Of a stretch of DNA of 35,253 bases, positions 15,984 to 24,051 are shown one piece after another; within the stretch, counting starts at the first letter, position 1, and every line of letters begins with the position of its first letter. The DNA lies in contig JBLHKS010000058.1 in NCBI GenBank assembly GCA_047620505.1, positions 1 to 35,253 on the forward strand, in the 5' to 3' direction. The translations under genes and the position numbers were made by a program. The notes under the pieces are model-generated. The model saw only the letters and a list, made by a program, of their open reading frames with translations. It was not told where the DNA came from and ran no database searches. The DNA comes from JBLHKS01 sp047620505. GTDB lineage: Bacteria; Verrucomicrobiota; Verrucomicrobiia; Verrucomicrobiales; DEV007.

Positions 15984-16784
15984 CTAATTAGGTCGATTCA
16001 GGCCGAAAAACTCCACAGCAGTCGCTGTTGTCGCTTCGGCGAATTCGTCCAGCGAAATCCCTCGCCGTGCCGCGATGAACTCGGCTGTGTTCCGCGTGAA
16101 AGCCGGTTCGTTGCGTTTTCCGCGATTCGGCACAGGAGCCAGGTAAGGCGAATCAGTCTCAACCATGATTCGATCCAACGGCAACGCCGCAGCGCAGTCG
16201 GCGACTTCAGGGGCGCTTTTGTAAGTCGCGACCCCGGTGAACGAAACGTGGAAACCGAGATCGATCAGCTCGTTCCCCAGTTCGGCACTGTCGACGAAAC
16301 AGTGAAAAACGGCGCGGACTTTGCCTGAGTAGGGTTTGATGATTTCGAGGACCTCGGCCGAGCAAGATCGCTGATGAACGACGACGGGCAGGTCGAGTTC
16401 GACTGCCAAATCGAGCTGTTTCGTGAAAAAATCAGCCTGCCGAGATCGCCAATCGGAGACCTCGCTCCCGTCCTGCGGCGGGTGGTAAAAATCCAAGCCG
16501 ATTTCGCCGATCGCCTGAACTTTTGGCTTAGCCGCAAGAGCGCGGATCTCGTCGAGCCAGGTTTCCTGAGGAACCTCGTGAATCGAAGTCGGATGCACAC
16601 CAACCGCCGCGTAAACCCCGGAAAACTCGGCCGCTAACCGGACATTTTCCGCGCTATCTTCGACGTCCGTCCCGATGGTCACGATCCGCCCAACGCCTGC
16701 GTCCTGCGCGCGTTTAACGAGTTCAGCGGTCTCTCCTTTCAGCTTGTGACTGGCGAGGTGGGCGTGAGTGTCGATCAATTCCAT
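15984..16784 (-). CDS. tatD: TatD-family metal-dependent hydrolase/DNase
   Basis: A 266-residue TIM-barrel hydrolase. The frame is open up to 17054, but the ATG at 16782-16784 is chosen because it directly precedes the family N-terminus MELIDTHAHLAS; the upstream part lacks likeness and overlaps the divergent gene. Metal-binding blocks are His7 and His9 (DTHAH), GEIGLDFY, VVVHQRS, FHCF and the C-terminal ETDSPYLAPVPNRGKRNEP. Family members are magnesium-dependent 3'-5' exonucleases and, in some cases, D-aminoacyl-tRNA deacylases. It is convergent with the kinase gene, and 75 nt from the divergent three-domain gene at 16860. Confidence 0.92.
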   Translation of the reverse strand: MELIDTHAHLASHKLKGETAELVKRAQDAGVGRIVTIGTDVEDSAENVRLAAEFSGVYAAVGVHPTSIHEVPQETWLDEIRALAAKPKVQAIGEIGLDFYHPPQDGSEVSDWRSRQADFFTKQLDLAVELDLPVVVHQRSCSAEVLEIIKPYSGKVRAVFHCFVDSAELGNELIDLGFHVSFTGVATYKSAPEVADCAAALPLDRIMVETDSPYLAPVPNRGKRNEPAFTRNTAEFIAARRGISLDEFAEATTATAVEFFGLNRPN

Positions 16785-16859
16785 CGTTCTATATCGAAAA
16801 AGCTCGAAGAGGTCGCTTGAGTCTGGCCAGGCGCAAATGGAATCGCGACGAATCGAATT

Positions 16860-19208
16860 TTGAACTACTCTGGCCGCGTGATCAACCCGTTCCGAGTCCC
16901 AGCGATTTGCGTTTCCTTGTTCGCTGGCGATCTGATGGCCGGTCAGGTCGAACTCCCGATTTTTCTCGAGGATTCGCACGCTGGCAGCTTTTACTGGATC
17001 GCTGAAAGCATCCCGCTCGATCAACCGCACACGCTGGTCCTTTTTGATGCGCACAGCGATTCATCTGAGGTTTTTGACTCGGATACGGTTCGGTCTGCGC
17101 TGCGTGAACCACGAAACATGGACGAATTGCGGGCTCTGACTTCGAGTTGGCGCGAAACGGGCGCGATTCAGTGTTTCAATTGGATTGAACCGCTGATGCC
17201 AGCTCCGTTGGCTGAGGTGATTTGGATTCCGCCCGGTGAGATTTCTCCCGAACGCCGTCAGCAGCTGCTGGCCGAGATTGATCGCGAAATCAACGCCCAT
17301 GAAATCGTCGCACCGCGTTCCGGCGAGCCGTTGACGCCGAAATTCACCGTCGCTTCGCTCGCTGAACTGAAATCGAAGACTCCTCGCCATCCGGTAATCG
17401 TGAGTCTCGATCTCGACTACTTTGCCGAGGGTGGGCTGGACGAATTTGACGAAGTATGGGAGACCATTTTGAATCTGCCTGACCTCAGAGCCATCACAGC
17501 GTCGATTTCTACCCCTTATCTTAAGTCGAAAATGCAGGCATCTGAACTGGTTACCCGGTTTCTCGAAGAATCGAACCGAATCACGAATGCTCGAGTCGAG
17601 TTTGATCCGGATGCCTCGATTGGACCGGACCGCTCGCGCCGCGCCCGGGAATTGCTTCGATCAGGCAAGCCGATTCCGTCTTTTGATTCGGCTCTGATCC
17701 CGCCAACACCGGAGATTTTCGTTTCCGGCCACTCGCCCGATGCGGACGGCTGCATTCGGATCAAAATGGGCGACGAGTTCCGGATTCGTCCGCGTGAAAC
17801 CGCTCATGAAATCGAATGGGTCAGGCTTGAATTCGAGCACGAAGTTTACAATCTGATGGGCCCGGACACGCCGTTTGCAGCGGGCGCACCGTGGATTCAG
17901 CGCCTGATTCCGAAGCCGATTTCTGCGAAGCGAGACTGGATCGATCAGAGCGACCTAACAAAAATCCCGGGAACGATTCGGATACGGGCGCGAATCGACG
18001 GAGTCGCCTCGAACATCCTGAAATTGCGGCTCTCGGAGTCGACCGGATTTCGCGGCGCGATCGAAGAATGTTTCAACCTGCCCTACGTCCTCGGCTCAAG
18101 TTTGCTTGCGGGTGGTCCGGATCGCGCGGAGGGCGGCGATTGCGCAAATCTCGCGATCTACGCGCTTCGCCGCGGCCAGCACCGGCCACTACCCTGGCGA
18201 ACTCCGCCGCAATTCGAGCGTCTTTGCCGAACGATCGATTCATTCGAGCCCGGTGCCGAAGATAATGGGATTTTCGTTAGCTTCGGATCGCATCTCGGCG
18301 TGCTTTGGGATGATCAGCCGCCTTTGGGCGAGTTTAATTCGGATGACCGCTTCGTCCATCAACTCGAAGGCCTGCCTGAAGTCCTTACCTTGGCTGAGCT
18401 TTCGAAGAATCGCCGCGAACCGCGCTTTCTTCGGCTCCGATCGCCGGAGCCTGCCGTGAATCTTGTCTTTGGCGGCGACGTGATGCTCGCGAGAACGATT
18501 GGAGAGCGAATTCTGGCCGAACCGCACTTTGATCCGTTCGCGCACGTAGCGAAGGAGCTTCGGCAGGCCGATTTCGCGATCGTAAATCTGGAATGCGCAC
18601 TCACAAATGTAGAAAAGCAGGTCGGAGATCGGCCTTTCGTGTTTCTCGCTCCTCCAGCAGCTGCTGAAGCGATGACCAAGGCTGGAATCGACGCGGTCTC
18701 GTTAGCGAACAATCATTCTCTGGATGGCGGGGAGGCTGGGCTGCTCGAAACCAGAAAAAACCTCACGGAAGCAAAAATTGCGGGATTCGGTGCCGATCAA
18801 ATTCTGTTCCAAGAGATTAACGGCGTTAAAATCGCGATCGTTGGTCTCGAGCCCGATGACAGCCTCGAAATCGTTCGCAAAGCGGCCGCCGAAGCGGATT
18901 TCGTCGCCGTGATTCCGCACTGGGGAGTCGAACACAGCCGCGAGATCCAGAATTCTCAGCGAAATTTCGCACAGCAACTGATCGAAGCCGGCGCTGATTT
19001 CATCGCCGGTGCCGGCCCGCATGTTCCTCAGAAAGGCGACCAGGTTCTCAGCAGACCCGTCTTCTATTCGATGGGAAATCTCGTCTTCGATCAGGCCGGC
19101 CCAACCCCAGATTGGCGGACCGGTTTTCTCGTGGTAGTCAGCCTGGATGAGGCCGGAGAAATCCTGTCGGTCGAGACGCGAGATTACCAGATTCCTGGTG
19201 GGCCGTAA
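16860..19208 (+). CDS. Three-domain fusion: UPF0489 (arginase-like) + NlpC/P60-like + CapA metallophosphatase
   Basis: A 782-residue protein with three recognisable parts. Residues ~25-230 resemble UPF0489: FLEDSHAGSFYW, LVLFDAHSDSS (Asp63, His65, Asp67) and VIVSLDLDYF (Asp184, Asp186), with the spacing of an arginase-like metal site. Residues ~395-500 resemble an NlpC/P60-type cysteine hydrolase: GGDCANLAIYALRRG (Cys428) and IFVSFGSHLGVLWD (His478). Residues ~533-775 are a CapA (PGA_cap) domain with all its motifs: VFGGDVMLART, IVNLECALTN, SLANNHSLDGGEAGLLET, PHWGVEHS, GPHVPQ and YSMGNLVFD. CapA proteins take part in poly-gamma-glutamate capsule metabolism. The N-terminus (PAICVSLFAG) is weakly signal-like, so location is uncertain; ATG 16935 is an alternative start. 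The joint function is unknown, but cell-wall or capsule peptide processing is the natural inference. Confidence 0.78.
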   Translation: MNYSGRVINPFRVPAICVSLFAGDLMAGQVELPIFLEDSHAGSFYWIAESIPLDQPHTLVLFDAHSDSSEVFDSDTVRSALREPRNMDELRALTSSWRETGAIQCFNWIEPLMPAPLAEVIWIPPGEISPERRQQLLAEIDREINAHEIVAPRSGEPLTPKFTVASLAELKSKTPRHPVIVSLDLDYFAEGGLDEFDEVWETILNLPDLRAITASISTPYLKSKMQASELVTRFLEESNRITNARVEFDPDASIGPDRSRRARELLRSGKPIPSFDSALIPPTPEIFVSGHSPDADGCIRIKMGDEFRIRPRETAHEIEWVRLEFEHEVYNLMGPDTPFAAGAPWIQRLIPKPISAKRDWIDQSDLTKIPGTIRIRARIDGVASNILKLRLSESTGFRGAIEECFNLPYVLGSSLLAGGPDRAEGGDCANLAIYALRRGQHRPLPWRTPPQFERLCRTIDSFEPGAEDNGIFVSFGSHLGVLWDDQPPLGEFNSDDRFVHQLEGLPEVLTLAELSKNRREPRFLRLRSPEPAVNLVFGGDVMLARTIGERILAEPHFDPFAHVAKELRQADFAIVNLECALTNVEKQVGDRPFVFLAPPAAAEAMTKAGIDAVSLANNHSLDGGEAGLLETRKNLTEAKIAGFGADQILFQEINGVKIAIVGLEPDDSLEIVRKAAAEADFVAVIPHWGVEHSREIQNSQRNFAQQLIEAGADFIAGAGPHVPQKGDQVLSRPVFYSMGNLVFDQAGPTPDWRTGFLVVVSLDEAGEILSVETRDYQIPGGP

Positions 19209-19230
19209 AAGAGGTTTCACTAAACCAAAA

Positions 19231-19259
19231 CGAGCCGTCTCCGATGTCGGAGCGGCTCG
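19231..19259. terminator. Strong hairpin after the CapA-fusion gene
   Basis: CGAGCCG (19231-19237) pairs with CGGCTCG (19253-19259). A one-base bulge is followed by an inner stem CTCCG/CGGAG and loop ATGT. There is no T run after it on the plus strand, but on the minus strand it is followed by TTTTGGTTT. It may end the upstream transcript, or a minus-strand RNA from the gap. Confidence 0.5.
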
Positions 19260-19355
19260 AAATGGGTGCGTGGGTCGTTGGGCGAACTCGCCATGCCGGA
19301 CTACTGACTAACTCAATTGACTTTGCTCAAGTCTTAAACGGAAATGGCTTAACTT

Positions 19356-19442
19356 AAGGGATGACCAGTTCGAAGCAGAACACCGACTCCTTGCCCAAGG
19401 CGATGGCGTCCTTTTGTTGCATCGAACTGGCCTTTATCCCTT
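19356..19442. ncRNA. Candidate structured RNA or long-range hairpin (family unknown)
   Basis: Two nested arms pair: AAGGGAT (19356-19362) with ATCCCTT (19436-19442), and CCAGTTCGA (19365-19373) with TCGAACTGG (19422-19430), 16 bp in total. They enclose 48 nt that contains a smaller CCTT/AAGG hairpin. I do not recognise 6S, SRP, RNase P or tmRNA signatures. The strand is undetermined; if minus, the hairpin at 19231-19259 would serve as its terminator. Confidence 0.35.
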
Positions 19443-19653
19443 CTGTGTGCCAAGGAAATTCATAGATTCGTATCGGAAAATTATTCTGAGATTTGGCCTC
19501 GATTCATTCGGTTGTTGTGTCTAAAAATGGTGAAGATCTTGGGGCGAGGTGGATGAAAGTGTTGGCGGAAGAATCAGCGGCGGTGTAGGCAAAGACCTCA
19601 GTAAGGTCGATGCGAATATTGCCCGATTGAGTGAATATGGTAATTATGGAAAT

Positions 19654-19659
19654 TATAAT
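19654..19659 (+). promoter_or_regulatory. Candidate -10 element before the squalene/phytoene synthase gene
   Basis: TATAAT lies 37 nt upstream of the ATG at 19697, inside an A+T-rich stretch (19634-19661) that contrasts with the surroundings. No convincing -35 box stands at standard distance; TTGAGT at 19627 is about 21 nt away. Confidence 0.4.
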
Positions 19660-19696
19660 AACAAGCGGTTTCTGCGTTTTTTCCTGAGATCGAGTC

Positions 19697-20581
19697 ATGG
19701 ACGAGCCTTCTGCCAGCACTACGACTGACCTCCCTTCCCAAGTCGCTGAAACTGAGGACGATCCGGAGGAAATTACTCGCTCGAGTCGTTCGAATCTCGC
19801 CTTTGCTTTCGCCTGCCTTCCGAAGCAGCAGCGGACGGACATGACGACTTTTTATGCGTTTTGCCGAATTGTTGACGACATCGCGGACGATCCGGCGGTG
19901 CCGGTCGAGACTCGGCGTGAGCAGCTGCTGGGCTGGAAAAACCTAGTTTCGGAAATCACGCCTGCTTCAAAATCCACCGAGCGCGCTCTCGTTGATTTGC
20001 TGAAACGCTATCCGATCGATCGCGAAATGGTGCTCGAAATCATCCGTGGAGTCGAAATGGATCTGGATACGGCTCGATATCAGACCTACGCCGATCTCGA
20101 GGCCTACTGTTTTCGCGTCGCCAGCGCGGTTGGGCTCGTGAGCATCGAAATTTTCGGCTACACGGATCCGTCGACGCCAAAATACGCGGTCGAACTCGGG
20201 CATGCACTCCAGTTGACGAATATTATGAGGGACGTCGGCGAGGACATTCGGGATGACGACCGAATTTACCTGCCGCTTGAGGACCTCGAGCGATTTGGCG
20301 TGAGCGAAGCCGATTTGCGCGAGGCGAACCACACCGAAGCGTTCGCGCGAATGATGGAATTCCAGGCCGAGCGCGCTGAATCCAGATACGCGCGTGCCCG
20401 GCAGCTGCTGGCCAAGGCTGATCGCCGAAACCTGCGAACGAGCCAGCTGATGCACTCGATTTACTACGCGTTGCTGAAACGGATGCGATCGAATGGATTT
20501 CGCGTGCTGGAGAAGCGCTGTTCGCTCCCGAAGTGGCAGAAAATCTGGCTGCTGATCCGTTCGAGGGTTTTCGGGCGCTGA
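19697..20581 (+). CDS. Squalene/phytoene synthase family protein, likely presqualene-diphosphate synthase (HpnD-like)
   Basis: A 294-residue all-helical prenyl synthase. After about 28 poorly ordered residues, the domain has SNLAFAFACLPKQQR and the first Asp-rich motif VDDIADD (Asp60, Asp61, Asp64, Asp65). YCFRVASAVGLVSIEIFGY lines the cavity, and the second Asp-rich motif is QLTNIMRDVGEDIRDDDRIYLP (Asp179, Asp183). These bind the diphosphates through Mg2+ and are intact. The enzyme condenses two farnesyl (or geranylgeranyl) diphosphates head-to-head. The sequence looks more like HpnD of the bacterial squalene/hopanoid route than CrtB, but HpnC, HpnE and carotenoid genes are absent here, so the symbol is left open. 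CAGCTGCTG motifs at 19920 and 20401 encode Gln-Leu-Leu. Confidence 0.85.
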   Translation: MDEPSASTTTDLPSQVAETEDDPEEITRSSRSNLAFAFACLPKQQRTDMTTFYAFCRIVDDIADDPAVPVETRREQLLGWKNLVSEITPASKSTERALVDLLKRYPIDREMVLEIIRGVEMDLDTARYQTYADLEAYCFRVASAVGLVSIEIFGYTDPSTPKYAVELGHALQLTNIMRDVGEDIRDDDRIYLPLEDLERFGVSEADLREANHTEAFARMMEFQAERAESRYARARQLLAKADRRNLRTSQLMHSIYYALLKRMRSNGFRVLEKRCSLPKWQKIWLLIRSRVFGR

Positions 20582-20655
20582 CCACAGGCTTGATTCGCAT
20601 TTCTTAGAAATTAAGAAGTTGAAACTAGAAGGTTTCTTCGCTTAATGTCAGGACG

Positions 20656-20684
20656 AGGCGGCGACCAGACAGGTTGAGCCGCCT
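20656..20684 (+). terminator. Possible hairpin terminator after the squalene/phytoene synthase gene
   Basis: AGGCGGC (20656-20662) pairs with GCCGCCT (20678-20684) around a 15-nt loop. Only a weak pyrimidine stretch follows, so termination is uncertain. A smaller A+T hairpin TTCTTA/TAAGAA lies just before it, near 20600. Confidence 0.35.
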
Positions 20685-20736
20685 TCCCTGCGATCGACGG
20701 CGTTCAGCCCGCAAAAAGGCGGCGTCGCGATTGTGA

Positions 20737-22416
20737 ATGACCGCAATCATGCCGAATTCGTTGCCCCAGAACAGCCAGTCGGGTGAAACTCGATTTTTCG
20801 CGGCGTTTGCCCTGATTTGGGCAGGAACGACTCTGATTCATCAGCTCGCGTTCACGTTCTGGACGGAAACCTGGCAAGGCTGGGTTTTGGTCACTGCGGC
20901 GTTTGGGGGGATTCTCGATCCGCGTTGTTTCCGGCGATTTTTCGGGTTGATCATCGCCTCGCTCTTGAATCTGGGCTTCAAAATGCCCTTCGTGCCGAAC
21001 CACATTCTCTACGAAGGAATTTTGCACATCACGATGTTGCTTGGGATTCTGGGAATGGCCCGCCGAGGAGACTTCGGAAGTTTCGGAGCGATTTTGTCCG
21101 GCTTTCTCAGGCGCTGTTGGCCGTTTATTTTGGCCCTTGTCATCAAACAAATCTGTTTCCACTTCGAGATCATCCCGGCCAGTCGGCCGGTCGGAGGCGT
21201 GACGACGCTTTTGCTGGCAGTGACCTTCGGGTGGGCGGCTTTTCGAGGTCCGCGACTCGAACAAGGGGAGGCGTTTTTCTCGACGATCGCCCCGGTCATT
21301 CGAATCGCTGTGGTCATGATGTATTTCTGGGCCGCGATCCAGAAAATGAACTGGGATTATCTCAATCCTTCCGTGAGTTGCGCCGCGACGCTTCACAATG
21401 AAATCGTCGGCTACTTTCCGTTCTCGGAATTTTCCCGCCAACTCTGGGCTCAGCATTGCGCGATCTGGGGGTCGTTGATTTTCGAAATCGGCATCCCGAT
21501 CCTTCTAATGATGCGGCGATTGCGCCTTCTCGGATTTTTCTGTGCCGTCTGTTTTCATCTTTGGCTCTCGATTCACCCCGCAGCCGGAATTTACAGTTAC
21601 AGTTCGATCGTTTTCGGCCTTCTGATGTTTTTCTTGCCGGCAAATGTGGCCGGACAGCTGGAAAATGGCTGGGCCAAGCGGCTGAAGTGGCTTGGTCGCG
21701 TGAATGAAGAGCGTGGACGGCGTTGGATTCGTTGGTTCCTGATTTTCGCCTTCATTTCCACGCTCGTGATTCAGGGATCGCTCTATCTTAGCTTGGGAAG
21801 AACCTACGAAACGTTCTGGACCGCCAACCGAGTCGGGTTCACGGCGTGGTTCGTCTGGGGTCTCTGGCTCGGCAGTTGCTACATTTTTGCGGTCTGGCGC
21901 GCGCGCAAATTGCCTCGCGAATTTCCCAATCGAGCAAAGCCGACTTTAGCCTGGCTCGGGCTGATTCTCGTCGTTGGAAATGGGCTGAATCCTTGGTTCG
22001 GCGCAAAAACTCAGACTTCGTTCGCGATGTACAGCAATCTTCGGAGCGAAGCGGCGGGCAACCACGTTTTCCTGCACCGCATCGATCTTTTTCCGTATCA
22101 GGCGGACATGGTCGAGATCATTTCGCCCCGGGAAATGCTTCAGCCTTCAACCAGCCCGCGCGGGATCCAGCAATTCGCGAATGACGGCCACATTTTCCCG
22201 TATTTTGAATTGCAGCGACTGCTCAGCGAAACGGATGGGCGAGTTAAAGTCGTCTACCGTCGAAACGGCGAAATCTTGGTCGTCGAACGAAACGGGGAAG
22301 GGGAGATCGTCCAAGGCGACGCCGAATTATTCGAGCGTCCGCCGTTTTTGCTGCGGAAATATCTGTGGTTTCGGCGTCACCAATCGCTAACGCTTCCGAT
22401 GCACTGCACGCATTGA
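20737..22416 (+). CDS. Multi-pass membrane protein, HTTM / vitamin K-dependent gamma-carboxylase-like
   Basis: A 559-residue integral membrane protein with about twelve hydrophobic segments between residues 20 and ~425 and a soluble C-terminal part of ~130 residues. The segment IAVVMMYFWAAIQKMNWDYL matches the HTTM pattern, in which a membrane helix is followed by a Lys-Xaa-Asn block. The GAKTQTSFAMYSNLRSEAAG block with NHVFL after the last helix also resembles bacterial HTTM proteins. The superfamily includes gamma-glutamyl carboxylase, but most bacterial members have no known substrate. ATG 20749 is an alternative start. It is convergent with the Gfo/Idh gene, with 8 nt between stops. Confidence 0.7.
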   Translation: MTAIMPNSLPQNSQSGETRFFAAFALIWAGTTLIHQLAFTFWTETWQGWVLVTAAFGGILDPRCFRRFFGLIIASLLNLGFKMPFVPNHILYEGILHITMLLGILGMARRGDFGSFGAILSGFLRRCWPFILALVIKQICFHFEIIPASRPVGGVTTLLLAVTFGWAAFRGPRLEQGEAFFSTIAPVIRIAVVMMYFWAAIQKMNWDYLNPSVSCAATLHNEIVGYFPFSEFSRQLWAQHCAIWGSLIFEIGIPILLMMRRLRLLGFFCAVCFHLWLSIHPAAGIYSYSSIVFGLLMFFLPANVAGQLENGWAKRLKWLGRVNEERGRRWIRWFLIFAFISTLVIQGSLYLSLGRTYETFWTANRVGFTAWFVWGLWLGSCYIFAVWRARKLPREFPNRAKPTLAWLGLILVVGNGLNPWFGAKTQTSFAMYSNLRSEAAGNHVFLHRIDLFPYQADMVEIISPREMLQPSTSPRGIQQFANDGHIFPYFELQRLLSETDGRVKVVYRRNGEILVVERNGEGEIVQGDAELFERPPFLLRKYLWFRRHQSLTLPMHCTH

Positions 22417-22424
22417 ACTGAAGT

Positions 22425-23387
22425 TCAGATTTTGACGTGGCGCGCTTCCCGAACGGACGTCTCGCAAGCTTCAATGATCCGCTGAGCCGTGATCGCATCG
22501 TCGATCGTCGAAGGCGGGGATTCGCCAGCCGCGAGGCAGCGATTCACGAAAAAGTCCACCTCGTTGCGGATATGGAATTCGTAAGCCGCGTAGGTGTGGT
22601 GATGGACGACGCCGGGCTTATTTTCGACCCAATCTCGATAGCTGAATCGCGTCGCGCCCTCGGTGCCGATCACTTTGACGAGGAAGGACCACGGATCGCC
22701 CGCATTGTCGTCGGCTGCGAAGCTGGCACAGAAATGTGCGATCGATCCGTTCTTCATTTTCAGGTTCACCATCGCCAGATCTTCCCCTTGGAACTCGTCG
22801 TAGTGCACGACTGACTTCATCGCCGAGACCGATTCCGGATCGCCAGCGAGGAAGGTTAAAATATACGAATGATGGGTCAGAATATGCCGGATCACGCCCG
22901 GATAACGACGCGCGACCTCTTCAGGGTGCTGAATATTATATAATATATAAATCGAAACCAGATCTCCCAATTTGCCCCGGTCTATCAGCTCCTTCGTCCG
23001 CTTCAGACCGTCTTCGTGAACATAATTGTGGCCAGGCATCAGGATTACGCCGTTTTCAGCCGCGCAGGCCTTCATTTTCTCTAGTTCATCGATCGATGCG
23101 CCGACTGGTTTCTCAATGAGCACGTTTTTTCCGGCGTTCATCGCGCGGCATGCGTAGTCGCAGTGGGTTTCCAGATTAGTAAGGATAAAAACGCCGTCGA
23201 TCTCGGGATCCGCCAGCAGCTGCTCACAGGAATCGTAGTTTCGACAGCCGAATTTCACCGCTTTTTCCTCAGCGAGATCGGGTGTGAAATTCCACAGGCC
23301 CCGGAGTTCGGCGTTCGGGCAGTTTCGGATGGCTTCGGCGTGCAAAAGCGAAATGTCGCCAGCACCGATGAAGGCGATTTGTTTCAT
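22425..23387 (-). CDS. Cytosolic Gfo/Idh/MocA family oxidoreductase
   Basis: A 320-residue enzyme with no signal peptide. The nucleotide motif IAFIGAGDISLLHA is at the very N-terminus, the EKP motif (NVLIEKPVGASIDEL) near residue 93, and MPGHNYVHEDG follows. The C-terminal half holds the mixed-sheet substrate domain (ILTHHSYILTFL, HYDEFQGEDLAMVNL). It differs from the exported member at 724-2013 in being cytosolic and lacking the TAT signal. The substrate is probably a sugar or cyclitol; this is not provable here. Inside the gene, 22932-22952 is a 21-nt stretch made only of A and T, encoding IYILYNI with codons (ATA, TTA) that neighbours avoid. A CAGCAGCTGCT copy at 23214-23224 encodes Gln-Leu-Leu. 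Confidence 0.9.
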   Translation of the reverse strand: MKQIAFIGAGDISLLHAEAIRNCPNAELRGLWNFTPDLAEEKAVKFGCRNYDSCEQLLADPEIDGVFILTNLETHCDYACRAMNAGKNVLIEKPVGASIDELEKMKACAAENGVILMPGHNYVHEDGLKRTKELIDRGKLGDLVSIYILYNIQHPEEVARRYPGVIRHILTHHSYILTFLAGDPESVSAMKSVVHYDEFQGEDLAMVNLKMKNGSIAHFCASFAADDNAGDPWSFLVKVIGTEGATRFSYRDWVENKPGVVHHHTYAAYEFHIRNEVDFFVNRCLAAGESPPSTIDDAITAQRIIEACETSVREARHVKI

Positions 23388-23511
23388 TTGGAAATGATTG
23401 AGTGAGCTTCGAGCCCGGCAACTGCACGCAGGAATCTCAACAGCGCAAGTTGCGGATCTTTACAACCCGCTGAACACCGGTTTCAGTCAGGCGCAATCCA
23501 ATTTGATCAAG

Positions 23512-24039
23512 ATGGGAAACCCAAATCCAGTTTCATTTGTAATGACCGTTCTCGGTGCCGACAGGCCGGGTTTGGTCGAATCTTTTGCTGACGTAATTGC
23601 TCAGCACGATGGAAACTGGCTCGAAAGCCAGATGGCCCATCTCGCTGGGCAATTTGCCGGGATTGTCCGCGTTCAGGCTTCGCAGGAAAAGGCAGCGGGC
23701 CTTCATGCGGCGCTTCAGCAGTTGCCGGGGCTGAGCATTTCGATCGTCGCTGGTTCGAGCGAGATTTCCGCGTCGCAGGGAAGAAGCGTTCAGCTCGATC
23801 TGATGGGCCCGGATCGCCCGGGAATCGTCCGCGATCTCTCCCGTGCTCTCGCCGCTCGCGGAGTGAACGTTGAGGAACTCGAAACCGAGTGCCTCAGCGC
23901 CCCTATGTCCGGCGAACTGCTCTTCAAAGCCAACGCGCGACTTGCAATTCCCGAATCAACCTCGATTGACGACCTTCGCGCTGATCTCGACGCAATTGCG
24001 AACGAATTGACGCTCGATATCGACCTTCTCGATTCCTGA
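23512..24039 (+). CDS. Tandem ACT-domain protein (GcvR-like)
   Basis: A 175-residue protein of two ACT domains: residues ~6-80 (SFVMTVLGADRPGLVESFAD) and ~88-170 (VQLDLMGPDRPGIVRDLSRA). The paired DRPG motifs at the strand-helix turn are the ligand-binding signature. The ATG at 23512 is chosen over an upstream TTG at 23398 because family likeness begins there. The double-ACT arrangement without a catalytic domain is that of GcvR, a regulator of glycine cleavage in enterobacteria. Here it should be seen as an amino-acid-responsive regulator of unknown target. It lies 124 nt from the divergent Gfo/Idh gene and 12 nt before the deoxyribosyltransferase-like gene, so probably leads an operon. Confidence 0.82.
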   Translation: MGNPNPVSFVMTVLGADRPGLVESFADVIAQHDGNWLESQMAHLAGQFAGIVRVQASQEKAAGLHAALQQLPGLSISIVAGSSEISASQGRSVQLDLMGPDRPGIVRDLSRALAARGVNVEELETECLSAPMSGELLFKANARLAIPESTSIDDLRADLDAIANELTLDIDLLDS

Positions 24040-24051
24040 TTTTGTGACTGG

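Larger units (their letters stand above)
19209..19696. other. 488-bp intergenic region with hairpins and a promoter-like end
   Basis: This is the longest gap without a protein gene in the window. It holds a strong hairpin at 19231-19259, a larger inverted repeat at 19356-19442 and a TATAAT-bearing A+T-rich stretch before the next gene. Short frames exist on both strands, for example a 22-codon one on the minus strand inside the large stem, but none has recognisable coding character. Confidence 0.6.

Noticed and set aside
19356..19442. 6S RNA, tmRNA or SRP RNA in the long gap
   Set aside because: The stem is suggestive, but the lengths and conserved sequence signatures of these RNAs are not present.
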